From Allium sativum (lineage: Eukaryota > Streptophyta > Magnoliopsida > Asparagales > Amaryllidaceae), in the NCBI GenBank assembly GCA_030737875.1, contig CM060926.1:165303579-165367578 (forward strand): a DNA stretch of 64,000 bases, written 5' to 3'. A model generated the notes under the pieces. It was not told where the DNA came from. It searched no databases and saw only the letters and a list, made by a program, of their open reading frames with translations. Numbering within the stretch: position 1 is the first letter of the stretch; each line of letters begins with the position of its first letter. A program made the position numbers and the translations under genes. This document shows, one piece after another, positions 36,101-48,790 of this stretch.

Positions 36101-36238
36101 ATGCATCCAAATTATAATCTTATAGAAATTAAACATACCTCACGTTATCAAAAGTACACCCCTTTTATACTAGCCAAACAAGCCCTAGAAGCTTATTATG
36201 CCCCTTATCCATCTCTAGAAAGGGATAAAGCAGATTAG
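33112..36238 (+). pseudogene. CACTA TNP2 transposase, main body
   Basis: Resumes in frame at 33117 with CCLCSRCN and the WDRHGE motif of the transposase-associated domain. The tnp2 core follows (LGLCIDGSSPF, ITPYNLPPWM, DFPVYVMLSGW, CPYC, RHNIDMMHNEKN), then GMKSHDCH, a DUF4218-type region from about 35030 (LEKIFPLGFFNVMEHLPVHL) and a DUF4216-type region at 35777-36230. Probable introns with GT-AG borders lie at 35264-35316 and near 35634-35719. Several stops and frameshifts (for example near 33503, 34140 and 34540) make it a pseudogene. The 3' end is cut by Tat2, just after AYYAPYPSLERDKAD. Confidence 0.85.
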
Positions 36239-36242
36239 TCTG

Positions 36243-37045
36243 TGTTAGACCAAAAATGGCACTAACAGCCAATTGATCAGAATTCGAAGAGAGTAATAAA
36301 GAAATATAAACTGAAAATGAAGAAAAACAAGTAAACACACAGAATTTATAGTGGTTCGACGTTAACGAGTCTACGTCCACTTTATAATCCTTATATCCAG
36401 CAAAGAATTATGATTACAACACTTAGGATCTCTCAAACACTCGAATTCCTCTCAAAATTATGAAAATACACTCCAAAGTGAATGAAATGCTTTCGGTTGA
36501 ATGAAAATGGAAGCAATACAATATTACTTTGAATATTTAAGTAGCCAAAAAAGATCTTTTCTCATGCCCTCGGGTTGGATATATATAAGCGGATATGAGT
36601 GGTGAAGGCGGGAATGGTTATTACACACATGGCTTCCATTCCAGTTTTATAGGGTGAAAGTAGGGTGGTTTCATAGGAGGAAGCAGTTCATATTGTGGCA
36701 ATGTGTTGGAGTTTCCGCGTTCTTAGGAAATAGTGGAGATAGTGGGAAGTTTCTTTGGGAAAAATAGGAATATGGATCGGGTCGAGTCGAATTCGTTCGA
36801 CCTGTAGGCCATCGACCTGAACATCCCTTTTCCCTGTTCGACCTGGATCCTTATTCTTCATTCACCCCAAACTACCAACCCATTCCTTTTTTTTATTTGA
36901 CTCGAGCGTTGGAAAACTATACAGTTGGACATATTTGTGACCCGACCCGATCTCTTGCTTTTGGAATGACACGGCCTTTAGTATCTAATGCATATGATCA
37001 TAATCACTTGAACGTTGTATGGCCTTGTCATAAGGCAGGCTAACA
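36243..37045 (-). repeat. Tat2 3' LTR (803 bp)
   Basis: On the plus strand it begins TGTTAGACCAAAAATGG and ends GCAGGCTAACA. On the sense strand it starts TGTTAGCCTGC, exactly like the Tat1 LTR. The block TTATAGTGGTTCGACGTTAA near the left end also matches the Tat1 LTR in reverse. A TATATATA stretch lies at about 36579-36589. It interrupts the last transposase codons of the CACTA. Confidence 0.8.
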
Positions 37046-37060
37046 TTTTTCCCTTCAAAG
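37046..37060 (-). other. Tat2 polypurine tract (degenerate)
   Basis: The minus strand reads CTTTGAAGGGAAAAA before the LTR start. The Tat1 equivalent has a G6 run here; upstream, AGATGTACTTTG is shared by both elements. Confidence 0.6.
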
Positions 37061-38603
37061 TACATCTGATAGTCTATGAGATGTGCTTTGAAATCGGTAA
37101 TCCATCCATTCTTGAATAAGAGACAATCAACAATCGTGCTCTTCCGTAAGGTTGTGTCTCTTGATTCATGTGCATTATATATATAAATAGGAGGCCATAT
37201 CCATATTCGTCTTTGTTGCATATGGCCATTCGGATCTTTAACTAGATCATAGGCAGATTTATAAGTGAATCCTTCAACTTTCATCGAGTCAAAAGGTCAA
37301 TATTATTTGTTTTAATTAAATCACTTTGTCAATTCTCGAATGTACTCACATGTGCACAAACAATTTCAAGTAATTGCTTATGGTCATTGAAATTTAAACA
37401 ATATACGTGAGCATCGTGCATCATCATGAGTCTTGAAATAACATCTATGATCGTCCTACGTCTTCTTAATTCTCCTGATCCTTAACTTTTCTTGGTTCAA
37501 CATCCTTCTTGGGTCGAAAAGCTTGAAATCGCTTTGGGTCAAAAACACTCGACCCACTAACCTTTCGACCTGAAGAGCTTTGAATTCCCTACGTTCGCCT
37601 CCAAAAGATCAGGTCAGCCCATCACTTCAGAGAGAATACGAATGGTCTCTTTTATATCATATAATCCGATGTACTCTCTTCAACCTTCACCTTATTTCTT
37701 CACTGTGAAATCACTTCAAATTTACAAACCTTAGCATTTCAAAATTCTTCGACTTCGATTCAATTCTCTAACTCGACAAATAGGCAGGCTGAGGATCGAA
37801 AAATTCATGTTTTAAGTCAAACTTTTAAATAAGTTTTGCCTCGAAATCGAGCCGATTTCTATCAATTTCGCCATTGCGTCTGCGTTTTTGGTCCACGACG
37901 TCACCGTCGTCACTGGGGATAGTGTGATGCATCGAGTATGCTTGTCATTGCTTACGGTGTCGAAGTGATGGCTTGAAGGCTCAATGATGAAAATGACTGC
38001 GATACGTGTTTGGTGAAGATAGAGGAGAGAAAGAGGTGCGGATTGGCTCAAACTTCGCTGGGTCACATTGATTACCCGACCCAGAAGTTGTCCTGATCTG
38101 GATAGAGCTCTAGAAACAATGAGAAAAGAAGATGGTTTGAAATTAAACGGGGACTCAAGTCAAAAATTATCGACCCGATACAATTCGACCCGGAGCTATT
38201 CAACCTGAAGATATCGACTTGAGCATATGTGTCTAACATAACTTCCTTTTATTCCCGCTTATATACCGAAGTAAACGAGCAAAGAAACCATAATAACTAC
38301 AATTCAACATACATATATGGATTGAACAAAAATTAACATTTTACATAATCTCGTGGATAGTTAGGATAAAGCCTTTCCGAATCCGGACTTAAATAGCACA
38401 ATATGTCAACCAGAAATCTTGTACTTAAGCAAATAACTCCTCATGACACTGTGATGCATGCCGATGCTTTCTTCACTTCTTTTCTTTATGTAACTTACCA
38501 TATTATCAATGCACACACTAGCACACACACACAGAGGGGGTTTACAAGTTATTATACTTTAATGTTCGACGTTTCTTGGATAGTACAGCATAGTACAACA
38601 AGC
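37061..38603. other. Tat2 spacer between 3' LTR and antisense ORF
   Basis: No recognisable domain. A minus-strand frame (36985-37284) crosses the LTR border and looks fortuitous, although its 3' part shares the AGCACATCTCAT...GATGTACTTTG block with Tat1. Confidence 0.45.
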
Positions 38604-41600
38604 ATGTCTCGGAGATATCCAACAAGGTATCCGGAATCTGAAAAAGGAAAATCTCCAAAATCATCAACTAATCCCAACATTCTTCCATAAGATTCTAACT
38701 GTAACAGTACCGATCCAGAATTTGAAGTTGATATTCACGAGGATATAGAATCGTCTGATGAAGGAATATCTATGGATGAGGAAGTAGGAGGAGTAGGCGA
38801 CAATCGGGCTCCCGATACATTCAATGATGCTATCTTTCTATAGGAACTCACCGATTCCTGGGTATCCACCAATGATAAGCCGAGGCTCCGAAGGCTATGC
38901 TTAAGGTAGAGATATCCTTGGATGAAGTTCATGTAGCTGAGAACATCTTAGACAGACATCATAATCCTCTGGAAGAGTACATGGCAATAAGTTGGCTAAT
39001 GTGCTCAGTTGGGGCCATTTCTGCGTTCCCTCCTTTCGTCGTCAATTTTATAAGATAGTTAAGAATAGCTCCCATACAGCTTTACCAGACAGCCTATACA
39101 TATTTGTACACACTGTACATAGCATATATGGAAGTTCTAGGTATGGAGCCCACCTTTAAGGATATAACTTTTTTCTATCACTTCAAGCATCGAAAGGTCG
39201 AGACTCCTTCTTTTGTCTATTTCGAAACTGTACCCAAGAGAAAAATCATCGGTGACGAGTTTAGCAATGTGGGTGACATAAGGACCAACTGGTTCTACAT
39301 TCGACATCGGCCCGGGTGTGCAAAGAGGTGGCTTCAGTCTAGTGAGTTTCAAATATTGGCTTTCTCCCTCCAACTTTACTTACAGATTCACTAACCTTTC
39401 TTTCTTATTTTAAATTTCAAATCCAAAGAAACCACAGGGACAAATATATCAAGATTGCTTAAACAATTTACTGAATGCTAATCCAGATTTCTTAAGCGTT
39501 AGAAAGTTCTTAGTGGACGAGTTCCGTCATCGGCATCATCTGCTTAACATACGGCGGAGCATAGGACTTGGTGGAGGTCGTGCTCCAGTATACGTGCCCT
39601 AAGTTCAAGTTCCTTCTATACCTGTGGGGACTGGAAGCATGCTCCTAGTCGAGAGGCAAACAAAAACAACATCCGAAATGTGAGAGAGTTCTAAGAGTAA
39701 AGATCCCATGGGTTCAAGTTAAGAACTTCAACTGGGAGAGAAAGAGAAAACTCCTGAAAAAGAGCCTACAGAAATTCCGAAGAGTCCTTCTCCAATAAAC
39801 GTTCATACTGAGGAAATTCTGGAAAGAACAACTGAGGAGGAACCTCACGGCAGCTCTCCGAAAGATATGTCTACTTACAAAAGGCGGCCTTCTTCCAAGA
39901 CCCCATCTCCTACCAAGTCACCGGGTCACGATTCTTGTCAAGAGGAGTCTATATTTAAAGGCTTGGTTGATATACCCTTTCCTGATGCTATATATTCTTC
40001 CCAAGACATCGGTTCTAGCTCTTTCTTTCCTTCTTCTGAATCGAAAGTCTCACCTACTAAGACCAGAGGACGACACCTACAAGCCAAACTCCGGGCTTCG
40101 GTCCGTCGGGGGGATCACTTAGGATGCACACCACATTGACACCGCACGTCACAACACATGTGTATTATATTACTTTTTGTTTCTAACACCGGTTTGTGTT
40201 AATTTATAGGAATGATGTCTTACCGAGGTTATAACACCAGAAAAATCCTCCAAAGTCTCCCCAGGTCTTATTCTGATGTTGAGCATGATTATCAAGATGA
40301 CCGCAAGAGGGACGATAAGAGATGTTATCAATGAAAGTATCATCAATCCTCCCGCTCTTTCTCTCTGGCTCGCTCGGATTCTGATATGCATAAAAGTCAC
40401 CAAAGCCATCGTGAAGGGGATAAGCAGGTTCCTAGAGCTCCGGTCCTTCCAAAAGAGTCGTATTCTCAAGATAAACCACCAAAAAAGCACTCTGACCCCA
40501 AAGATAAGTCCAAGGACAAGGATATGGATAAGAGTGGCGCGGCTGTCATTCATACCAAACATAAATCCATTGACATATCCACATCGAAACCTGTGGTCCT
40601 TGACCCTTCCACTGCCAAAAGAATAAAAGTCTTGAAAAAGCAATTCCCTGAATATCACTTCTGGAAGATACATTTTGTGTCTAATCTTGAACCAGTCCCC
40701 GCTAACTGGTCTTATAGCATCAAAGCTTAAATAGACTTCGTGGATTGACAATATCAAGAAATGTGCAAGTACACCCGAAAGCTATTTAAAATCATCAGGG
40801 AACTTCAGTTGGACCTAGATAACCAGAAACAAATGTGGGAATGTGACATGTCACATATGAAATTTTTAGAAAAAGAATGCGACGATGCCTAGGCCAAACT
40901 TGCACTCATAGAACGAGACGTCGAGAAATATAAGAAGTTGCAAGATGAGTTACAATAACGCTTTCATGATGAGCTCGACTCCAACAACAAAGAACATACA
41001 ACTCTAAAAAAGCAAGTTAAGGCCATCACAACTGAGAATTCTGGATTTCAACTGTCTTGCACTCGCCTCGAGAAGGAGAAGACCGAGCTCAATAAGGAAG
41101 GTTTGAATCTAAAAGCCAAATTCTCTAAGGCTAAGATGAGGGTCAGGATAGCTGAAGAGAATGCCAATGTCGCCCTCAAATCTACTTCTACCTCTAAGGC
41201 ATAGCTCATTGAGGCCCAAGGAGAGTTGGATGATTTCATCTCTTAGTATCTTTCTTTTCTCAAGTTCTATGAACCTATGACAAATCTTGGGTATAGGATT
41301 ATCCCACAACATTAGTCGATACATGGGACAACTTCTTGATGAAGAGAAGCGCAAATTGAAGGTTGAGACCATGGGCAAAGAGGAGTTAATGATGACATTC
41401 CTGAGGGGCGAAGAGGCGGAGCGTCCGGCAGAGGGGAGAAGGCTATTAAAGGAGGCTATGGAAGCTACCAAATGACTCTGCAATGCCTGAAGCTGTGGAA
41501 GCAAAGAAATATGACCCTGAACGTCTAGGGCTTTCCTCACATACACTTCTATCTTCTATAGTCGAAGATATAACTCCTGCCACTCCTGTAGATCAATTGG

Positions 41601-42206
41601 CTGAAGGAATTTCTACCTTTTCTCCATATTTGCCAAAGTTATTCTAGCGTGTCGTCATGCTATAAGGCTTCCGATTAAGAAGCCTGTTGTTTCTTTAGAG
41701 CTAATAACCATTGCTCCCCTTCTTTATGTACAAAACCTTCTTATGTTGTTGCGGATTCGAAGGCTAAAGCTACAGACAAGCCTGTACCACCTACTGGCGA
41801 CGATGTTCCAAAGGAAGGTGATATGATTGCAGCCTTAAAGGATCTTGATGGCAAGGAAAGTAAAGGGGAGGACGGTGTTATGTGCACTGGAGCATCCGAA
41901 ACCGAGGAGCTAACCCTTGCAGAGTTGAAAGCAAGGAATGAAAAACTCATGAATGTCAAGGCTGAAGCTTCGGAAGTGCCTATCTCAGTTGAACCCCTTC
42001 AAATAATTCCTCCTCCTAGAACAAAGGCATTTACTAAGGCTTCTGGATCAATCTAGAAGGATACGACTTCTCAGTTCACTCCTGATTCAGAAGACCCCTT
42101 GTCTTGGAAAACCAAGAAAAAGAAACGCATTTTTACAGAGACCGAGAAAGAGGAGCAGCGGAAGCTTAGGGAGCTCAAGAAATCCAAGACTACTCCCAAA
42201 TCTTAG
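38604..42206 (+). pseudogene. Tat2 antisense ORF (plant transposon-type protein, coiled coil)
   Basis: Runs opposite to the element's gag-pol. From MSRRYPTRYPE it passes through an acidic stretch into a block (38890-39350) reading EEYMAISWLMCSVGAISAFP, FIR.LRIAPIQLYQTAY, MEVLGMEPTF and FYHFKHRK. This resembles the 'putative gypsy-type transposon' domain (Pfam Transposase_28) found in antisense ORFs of Tat elements. Lys/Ser-rich linkers follow, then a long heptad-type coiled coil (about 40790-41250) and a basic C-terminus ending KKSKTTPKS. Many in-frame stops, mostly TAG, and shifts mark it as a pseudogene. An intron may end at about 40209 (TTTATAG). Function in the family is unknown. Confidence 0.65.
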
Positions 42207-42530
42207 TGAATTTTTTCTTTTAATTAATATTGTACTTTCCACTGGCCTGCTGTGACTGTTGCGAGTGCGGCCCTCACATTTTTGTATTATATAAACCTGC
42301 ATTCTATAAATAAAGCAATGTTCATGCAATGTCACATATTTTCAAGTTTATTATCACTTTCAATACTATGTACTCACAATCAAGGTATTACTAAACTGAG
42401 TAATAAACAGTGAATTACATCACAATTAGCTAAGGGTTTCAATTCAACATATTCACAATCAATGTACTACTAAACTAAGTAGTAAATAATGAAACGTACT
42501 ATAATCAACTAAGGCGTGTGATGTATATGT
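42207..42530. other. Short direct repeats after the antisense ORF
   Basis: Non-coding. ACTCACAATCAAGGTATTACTAA and a diverged copy occur about 80 bp apart, each followed by a T-TAAGTAATAAA-type block. Confidence 0.5.
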
Positions 42531-43330
42531 ATATGCTCCCAATCAATCTTGAATAAGGCATCCAGTCGGTAGCTTGTTCAAGATTGATTAGTCATGACAT
42601 GCAATTGCCCCCAGTATCAATGGGGTATTTCAGGCTCAGCTCGTATTCATCCCCCTAAGCCTTTCGTGGGGGTAAGAGCCAAGTCACTCAGAAACTTTTG
42701 GTCTAAGTGTTTTTATACTCATCTGTCATAAGCCCTAGTTAGAGTTATGGGTTAAGCCGGTCTCAAGTCATGGTGCACCATTTCACGCTTACATTGCTTT
42801 TATACTCACTCTCAAATTGAGAGAGTTTGGGTTAGTCGTGTGAATAGTCAAGTTATTCTTTTTCGGCATTCCATCTACACTTTAAGTCTTAACGTGGTAT
42901 TTTGCCGATTCGAGTGTCGACATCGGACCCGAACCTAGTTCATACTTCATTCCAAGCTCTGGGAACGGAGTTGGTTGGGAAAATGTTCGAATCATACTAG
43001 CCCGAGCAATGTCCCTTTGCCCCTGAGTCTAGGACAGAGGTTGCCGTCAGCGATGGTCAGGTCACGTTCCCATCGTTTATACTCACTCCGTCGAATCGTG
43101 GGGAAGAGTTAATGCGATGTCTAGGTGTCATATTTGCACTTTGGTATGCAAAGTGAGAATTACCGTGCCGAGTGTCGGTGTCAAGCTCGGTTTTAGTCAA
43201 CTTAAGCCCGATCAGTCACGGACTCGAGTCTGCTCACCAAAACGTAAGCAAGTGAGCGTCGTTAGAGGGTGAATAATCCCTTTTGTTCAGGTTCGGCATA
43301 AGCCGGTCATATCACAACACTTAACCAAAT
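42531..43330 (-). repeat. Degenerate repeats with GAGTATAAAAGC core in Tat2
   Basis: The plus strand repeats TTTTATACTCA(C/T)C at about 42711, 42810 and 43077, together with GAGCCAAG/CGTGGGG phrases. The sense-strand core GAGTATAAAA is the same as in the Tat1 array. A GGGGGCA-type run (tgcccccag) lies at 42608. Strongly diverged, but the same relative position (between pol and 3' LTR) as in Tat1. Confidence 0.5.
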
Positions 43331-43379
43331 AAATCAATAGATCGTGGAAAGAGCTCCTAACATGTGTGATATTCTCGCA

Positions 43380-43500
43380 AACATAAGACATAGAGAAATA
43401 AATTTAGTAAATAACAAGGACACACAATATTTTTATAGTGGTTTGGCTAAATCCTAACCTACGTCCACTTTATAATCTCTTGTTTATATTAACCAAATTT
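43380..43500 (-). repeat. LTR-like fragment inside Tat2
   Basis: ACACACAATATTTTTATAGTG and CTACGTCCACTTTATAATC resemble the left part of the Tat2 and Tat1 LTRs (TTATAGTGGTTCG...CTACGTCCAC). It lies between the integrase C-terminus and the repeats, where a normal element has no LTR. It may be a remnant of another insertion. Confidence 0.4.
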
Positions 43501-43559
43501 GAGCAAGTCATGCCTCATTACATAGTCTAAAAAACAAAAGAAAAATAATAAAAGCTTAA

Positions 43560-45842
43560 GTCAAGTATAGATGCTCGGCATTCCATGCTCTTCGGAGATG
43601 ATCGTCATCAATGGTCGTTAGCCTGAAAGCTCCATTATCAAGCCTCTGATGAATGACATATGGTCGTTCCCACTTCGAACCTATGAAGACAGGGGTCGGG
43701 AAGACACGCTTCAGTACCAGGTTGTCAGGCTCATAAGTCCTGGGACGAACTCTTTGGTTGTAATATCGGGCAACCTAGTATCTGTGCTCTGAAGCGCGCA
43801 AGTTCGCCTCGTCTCTCTTCTCGTCGATCATGTACAATGACTCAAGGAGAAGATCCTTATTAGTCAAAGGGTCATAGTAGGTCGTTCTGTGAGAAGGGAC
43901 TGTAAGCTCCACTGGGATAACTACTTCCTAGTCATATGAGAGCGAGAAAGAAGTATGGCCAGTTGCCGACTTGTAGGCCGTTCGATACGCCCATATGGCC
44001 AATGGTAATCTATCTACCCATTTGACCTTTACCTACTCATATCGCTTTTTTAGAATGGACTTGATGATCTTATTCACGGCTTCTACTTGTCCATTCAACT
44101 GCGGATGTGCTACAGCAATATATCTTTTCTTGATGTGATATCGTTGATAGAAGTCTCTGAACTTTGTGCTATCAAATTGAGTTCCATTGTCATTTATAAT
44201 GGTTCTGGGAATCCCAATCTGACATATGATATTCCTGACAATGAAGTTGATCATCCACTTCATCGTGATCATGGTTAGCTGCTCAGCTTCTACCCTCTTT
44301 GTAAAGTAATCCACAACTAGGATTGCATACTTCGCCCCGCCTTTAGCAATTAGAAGGCTTCCAATAATGTCAATTCTCTATATGACAAACGGCCATGGAC
44401 TCACCATCGAGGTAATTTGGCTGGGCGGAACTCTCGGAATTCATGCAAATTTCTAGCACTTTTTGCACCGTCGTGAATAATCAGCCACGTCTTGGTTTAT
44501 GGTAGGCCTGAAGTAGCCGTACTGTAATATCTTTTTTGTCAGAGTATGCCCCTCGATGTGGCCACCACAGTCGCCTTCATGTACTTCTCTTAAAACATGC
44601 TTGATATCGTTATGGGCTATACATCGGAGCAAAGGAACCGAGAACCCCCTTCTATAGAGCATGTTGCGTAGCATAGCGTATCTCGATGCTTTATGAACAA
44701 TGGTGTGTCTCTCGCTTTTCCTTGGAAGAGCTCCATGTTGCAGGTAGTTCTTTATAGGGGTCATCCAGGACTCTCCTTCAGGTCCCACTTCCAAAGCTTG
44801 GTCAACTTCCATCTAATCAACGCTCGGTGTGTCAAGTGTATCAATTGGAACCATCTCCGTCTCTTCCGAGTTGTCGGAGCTTGCTAGTTTGGCTAGTTTG
44901 TCAGCCTTCTGGTTTTATGTTCGCAGAATATGGGAGATGCTAAAATGCTCCAATCTGTCTAACAGTTCCTCGACCCCTTCTAGATAGGCTGCAAGTCGTG
45001 GCCCCTTCGTCTGAAACTCCTTTCGAACCTGAAACACAATAATCGAGAGTCACAGAAAGCATCCAACGCAACTATTTTCAACTCCTTCGCGAGTTTTAGC
45101 TCGACAAATAGGGCTTCATACTCGGAGTCATTGTTAGTAGCAGAAAAATTCATCCGTAAGGCATAATAGATTGACCGTCCCTCAGGAGTTACCAATACAG
45201 TTCCAGCGCCGGACCATCGATCGTTGCGAGCACCGTCTGTGTACAACTTCCAAGTGCTCGATTTTTATTTGGATTTGGAAGGGTTAGCTTCCTCGTCCAA
45301 TGCATCTTCCTCAGATATGGTGAATTCAGCTATGAAGTCTGCCAATGCTTACCCCCGGATAGATTTCCTTGGAAGGAAAGTGAGATCGAACTAGCTCTGT
45401 TTAATGTTCCATTTAAGCAATCTCCCAGGCACTTCAGGTCGTTAATGGACCTATCAGAGCGGCTGGTCTGTGTATAACATGATTGGATGAGCCTGGAAGT
45501 AGTAGCGGAGCTTCCTTGAAGCGATTAATAGGTTGTAAGAAAGTTTCTCAATCTTTGGGTAATTGCATTCTACAGCTGCCAACTTCATACTCACATAATA
45601 CATCGATCTTTGAATATTATCCTCCTTATGGACGAGAGTTGAGCTGATTACATGTGATGATACAACCAGGTATACAAACGGGTCTTTATGATTTACTGGT
45701 TTGGGCAGTATCGGAGGTTTCTCTAAATGATTTAAAAAGTTCTGAAAGGATACAATGCAATCCGAGGTCCATTAGAAATTACACTTTCCATGCTTTATTC
45801 AGTCGAAGAAGGGAATGCATTTATCAGTGGCCTTGGAAATGA
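43560..45842 (-). pseudogene. Tat2 pol: RT tail, RNase H, integrase
   Basis: Read on the minus strand from 45842: an RT tail (RFISKATDKCIPFFD), the classical RNase H region (ISSTLVHKEDNIQRSMYYVS, KIEKLSYNLLIASRKLRYYFQAH), then a second, Tat-type RNase H at 45246-44980 (MYTDGARNDRWSGAGTVLV and the diagnostic ATNNDSEYEAL). The integrase follows, with zinc finger at 44812-44453 (HVLREVHEGDCGGH, CKKC) and core at 44314-44033 (MDYFTKRVEA, NDNGTQFD, GQVEAVNK, giving D, D, E). The C-terminus is near 43560-43700 (VFIGSKWERPYVI, WNAEHLY). Frameshifts and stops separate these parts, so it cannot encode a polyprotein. Confidence 0.85.
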
Positions 45843-46057
45843 ATCTGCTCAACGTTACCGATGACTTGAAACGATTACCGATGACTTATTGGTCATCTGT
45901 TTGGAAAGGTTTCCAACGGCTGGTCACCGTTGAAGGTCGTTGGAATAACTGTTGGAATAGCTCTGTTGGTTCCGTTGGAAATCGTTAGATATCGTTGTAT
46001 ATATTCCAACGGCTATTCCAATAGCTTCAAACGGCCGCTAACGACTCCCAACCGTTG
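45843..46057 (+). repeat. CACTA 3' subterminal repeats, part 1
   Basis: Dense short repeats: ACCGATGACTT twice, TTCCAACGGCT twice, CGTTGGAA several times, and CCGCTAACG. They resemble the short subterminal repeats that bind transposase in En/Spm elements. They are continued at 55474-55497 after Element B. Confidence 0.55.
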
Positions 46058-47189
46058 TGAAACACCCCACCTCCGTTAGGGTCACTCTCAAAGGGAATGC
46101 CCTAATTTTGGTGGAGGTTTATAAGTATAAGTCACAGATATACAAGACAGATATAAGAACACATATTTTTGAACAGCGGAAAACAACAACTTTTATTTCA
46201 TTAAAATATGTGTTACACAAACCATGCCATAATTGTCTTACAATATTTCCAAAATCATAACTGTCTTGATTACATTATTTAAAGAAGCATAAAGAACACA
46301 TAAATAAACTGCAAAAGTCCCATAGTTGCTGTCCAAAGCCATAGTCCAAAACGAAAAGATCCAAGCAATACATTCTTTCTCTTCAAGCTGGATAAGAAGG
46401 CTGGTCAAGCTGCGTTATTCCCTCCCTGTGGACCTGGGGGGGAACGGAAGAAAAGAAGACGAAAGAAAAGTAGAGTCAGACATAAAGCCTGAGTAAGTCT
46501 AGGACTATTCAGTCTATGAATAAAGAACTGGGTATGACAAGTATAAACTAGAAATGGGAAAGCACCATATACTTGGTTAAGTTGTCTAGGGTCGAATATA
46601 CTATCGTACCCCATATTAATCTCTGTACCCCATATAAACTAGTTCCCAACAGGCACCCCATAATCAGGGTGAAGTGATCCATTTTATGACGATCGGCTCC
46701 TACTCGCATAGTTACATGTGTCTTACGGCCCCCGATGTTGTAGTTACCTATGCTGGTCCCACCATGGGGTGTATCAAGTCCCATGGCGGCGGCCCGACAC
46801 AACCCTAGAATGCACAGGTATGCTACTGGTGCCCAGTGCCTTATTTTTCTGCGCCGGAGTGTGTGCATGCCCGCACCCCGTTAGAACCTACACTGCTGCA
46901 CCACCGCCGTCGATTTGACCTCTTACAATCAGCCCAGTAATCGTGCCCCACCCTGCCTAGTTTCAGGGTATCATGATACCTAATAGGGTTACTGCTGAAA
47001 AGGGTCCCCCGCTACTAGGTTTTCTATTTCTAGCCAACATGCTAAGTTGTAAGTGTTTTATGAACCTAACCCCCAATCAGTCTGTTTAGTTTACCATGTT
47101 CCATTCTAATTAAGTATTAATATAATTTACTTAATCCTATCAATCCTGACTCAGCCTTAATTGTCTTATTAAAGCCTTGACCTCTCACA

Positions 47190-47260
47190 TTAGACAGGTA
47201 TTGTTGTGGCTGCCTGTTGCCGGTTGGGTCCGGGCAGTCTTACGCCACAACTCAGTCTAA
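47190..47260 (-). other. Stem-loop B in Element B left LTR
   Basis: The sense strand has outer TTAGAC/GTCTAA, inner GTTGTGGC/GCCACAAC (8 bp, perfect), and a loop with ACTGCCCGGACCCAACCGGC. It has the same architecture as in Elements A and C. Confidence 0.72.
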
Positions 47261-47299
47261 CCTCGGGTCCTTGTTGGGCTCCGTGTTTAACCACCCACA

Positions 47300-47371
47300 T
47301 TGGATAGGTATTGTTGTGACTACTGGACAACCGGGCGGTTCCGGGCAGGTTTACATCACAACTCAATCCAA
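47300..47371 (-). other. Stem-loop A in Element B left LTR
   Basis: Outer TTGGAT/ATCCAA, inner GTTGTGA/TCACAAC, and a loop with CTGCCCGGAACCGCCCGG. The outer stem differs from Element A (TTGGGT/ACCCAA) by a matched pair of changes. Confidence 0.72.
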
Positions 47372-48611
47372 CCTCGGGTTAAACACATCGTATTTTCTAC
47401 ATTTACATATTTTGTCTCTTTTCTTTTTATATGTAAATATATGCGGCCCATTATTCAAATTCGTCTTTATTGGTTAAATTTCATTTATGCCACTTAATTG
47501 TTCTTTCAAGGTTGTTGGCATGCGTTAAACATGCCAACACATATGTTCTATATTTTAGCCCAAACGTCATTACCCCCGTATTACACGTTCGCTCCAACGT
47601 AAGGTGTATTGGGTTTAATACTTAAACCCAATTTAGACAAATGAAAAGGGGAGGCTTATAACATGGTGTTTATAAGGTAACATGAAAAAAAGGGAGTGTG
47701 AACGCATGAACTTGCAACGAACGATTCAATTAACATAAAATGGGCACATGTGAACTTGCAATTGTAACATCATACAATCATGGCATAACATGAATCATTT
47801 TATCCATATAATCATAGCATAAACAATACTTAAACATAAATCATTCTATTCATATGGTTAATGCATAGACAATACTTAAACATGAATTATTTTATTCATA
47901 TGATTATGGCATAAGCAGTACTTAAACATGCATCGTTCTATTCATATAATCATGGCATAAATAATACATGAATCATAGGTTCAACTAACCATGTAAACTT
48001 GAAATTAAGAATCTAACTAAATTAGATATCATTATTATTGGCACAGGTCTTGACTAAAAATATAAGCCTATATTTTTATTTAGGCATAAACTAATCGTGT
48101 TCATAAAATCACTACATGTTAACAAAAAGGTGCTTACTTTTGTCACTAATACAAAAGTATGGTTCAACTAAAATTATCCCAACTTAATTCTTATATGAAT
48201 CATGGTTTTCATTATATTCGTAGAATTATAGCATAAACATATCTAAACTTACATCATGGTTTTTTATTTTATCTATGTAAACTTGCAAGAGGAATGTAAT
48301 TCTAATGTAATTCTAATGTAACTTATGATAACAACATGAGCCTAAAAACATGTTTTTCAATTGGGCATAATAACGAACATAGTTTAGTCATGTTCATAAA
48401 ATTAATACAAATTTACAAAGATGCGTGCTTTTGTCACTATCACAAAAATATGATTTTTATACTTGAACTATGATGCCAATTCCAACATAACTTCATATGA
48501 ATCATAATACTTAGGTGAATCAAATTACACTAAAGATGACCATAGAATTTTACATCATGTTGTCATAACAATAGATCATAGACTTGCATGAATTCCAATT
48601 AAAATATCATA

Positions 48612-48790
48612 ACATATAGTTGTTAACATGAATCATATACTTGCATGAATCTTAAATAAATTATTACAACATATAGTTGTTAACATGAATCATATACTTG
48701 CATGAATCTTAAATAAATTATTACAACATATAGTTGTTACTTTCAACATGAATCATATGCTTGCAATTATCAAATGGGTGTTGTAAATAA
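48612..48790 (-). repeat. 57-bp tandem repeat in Element B left LTR
   Basis: Units begin at 48612, 48669 and 48726 with ACATATAGTTGTTA and contain CATATACTTGCATGAATC. The CTTGCAT core is shared with the Element A and C repeats. The right LTR copy starts at 53853. Confidence 0.88.

Larger units (their letters stand above)
36243..45842 (-). mobile_element. Tat2: Tat-lineage gypsy element, 5'-truncated
   Basis: Minus-strand element with its 3' LTR at the left (36243-37045), then the PPT, an antisense ORF (38604-42206, plus strand), repeats (42.5-43.3 kb), and pol fragments in the order integrase, RNase H, RT tail (43560-45842). The 5' half (most of RT, protease, gag, PBS, 5' LTR) is missing. 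Pol similarity stops at about 45842, where CACTA subterminal repeats begin. With one LTR only, no target duplication can be shown. Confidence 0.75.

Noticed and set aside
46548..46918. Frames repeated in 51798-52168 on both strands
   Set aside because: LTR sequence of Element B. Conservation comes from the LTR pair, and they overlap each other on opposite strands.
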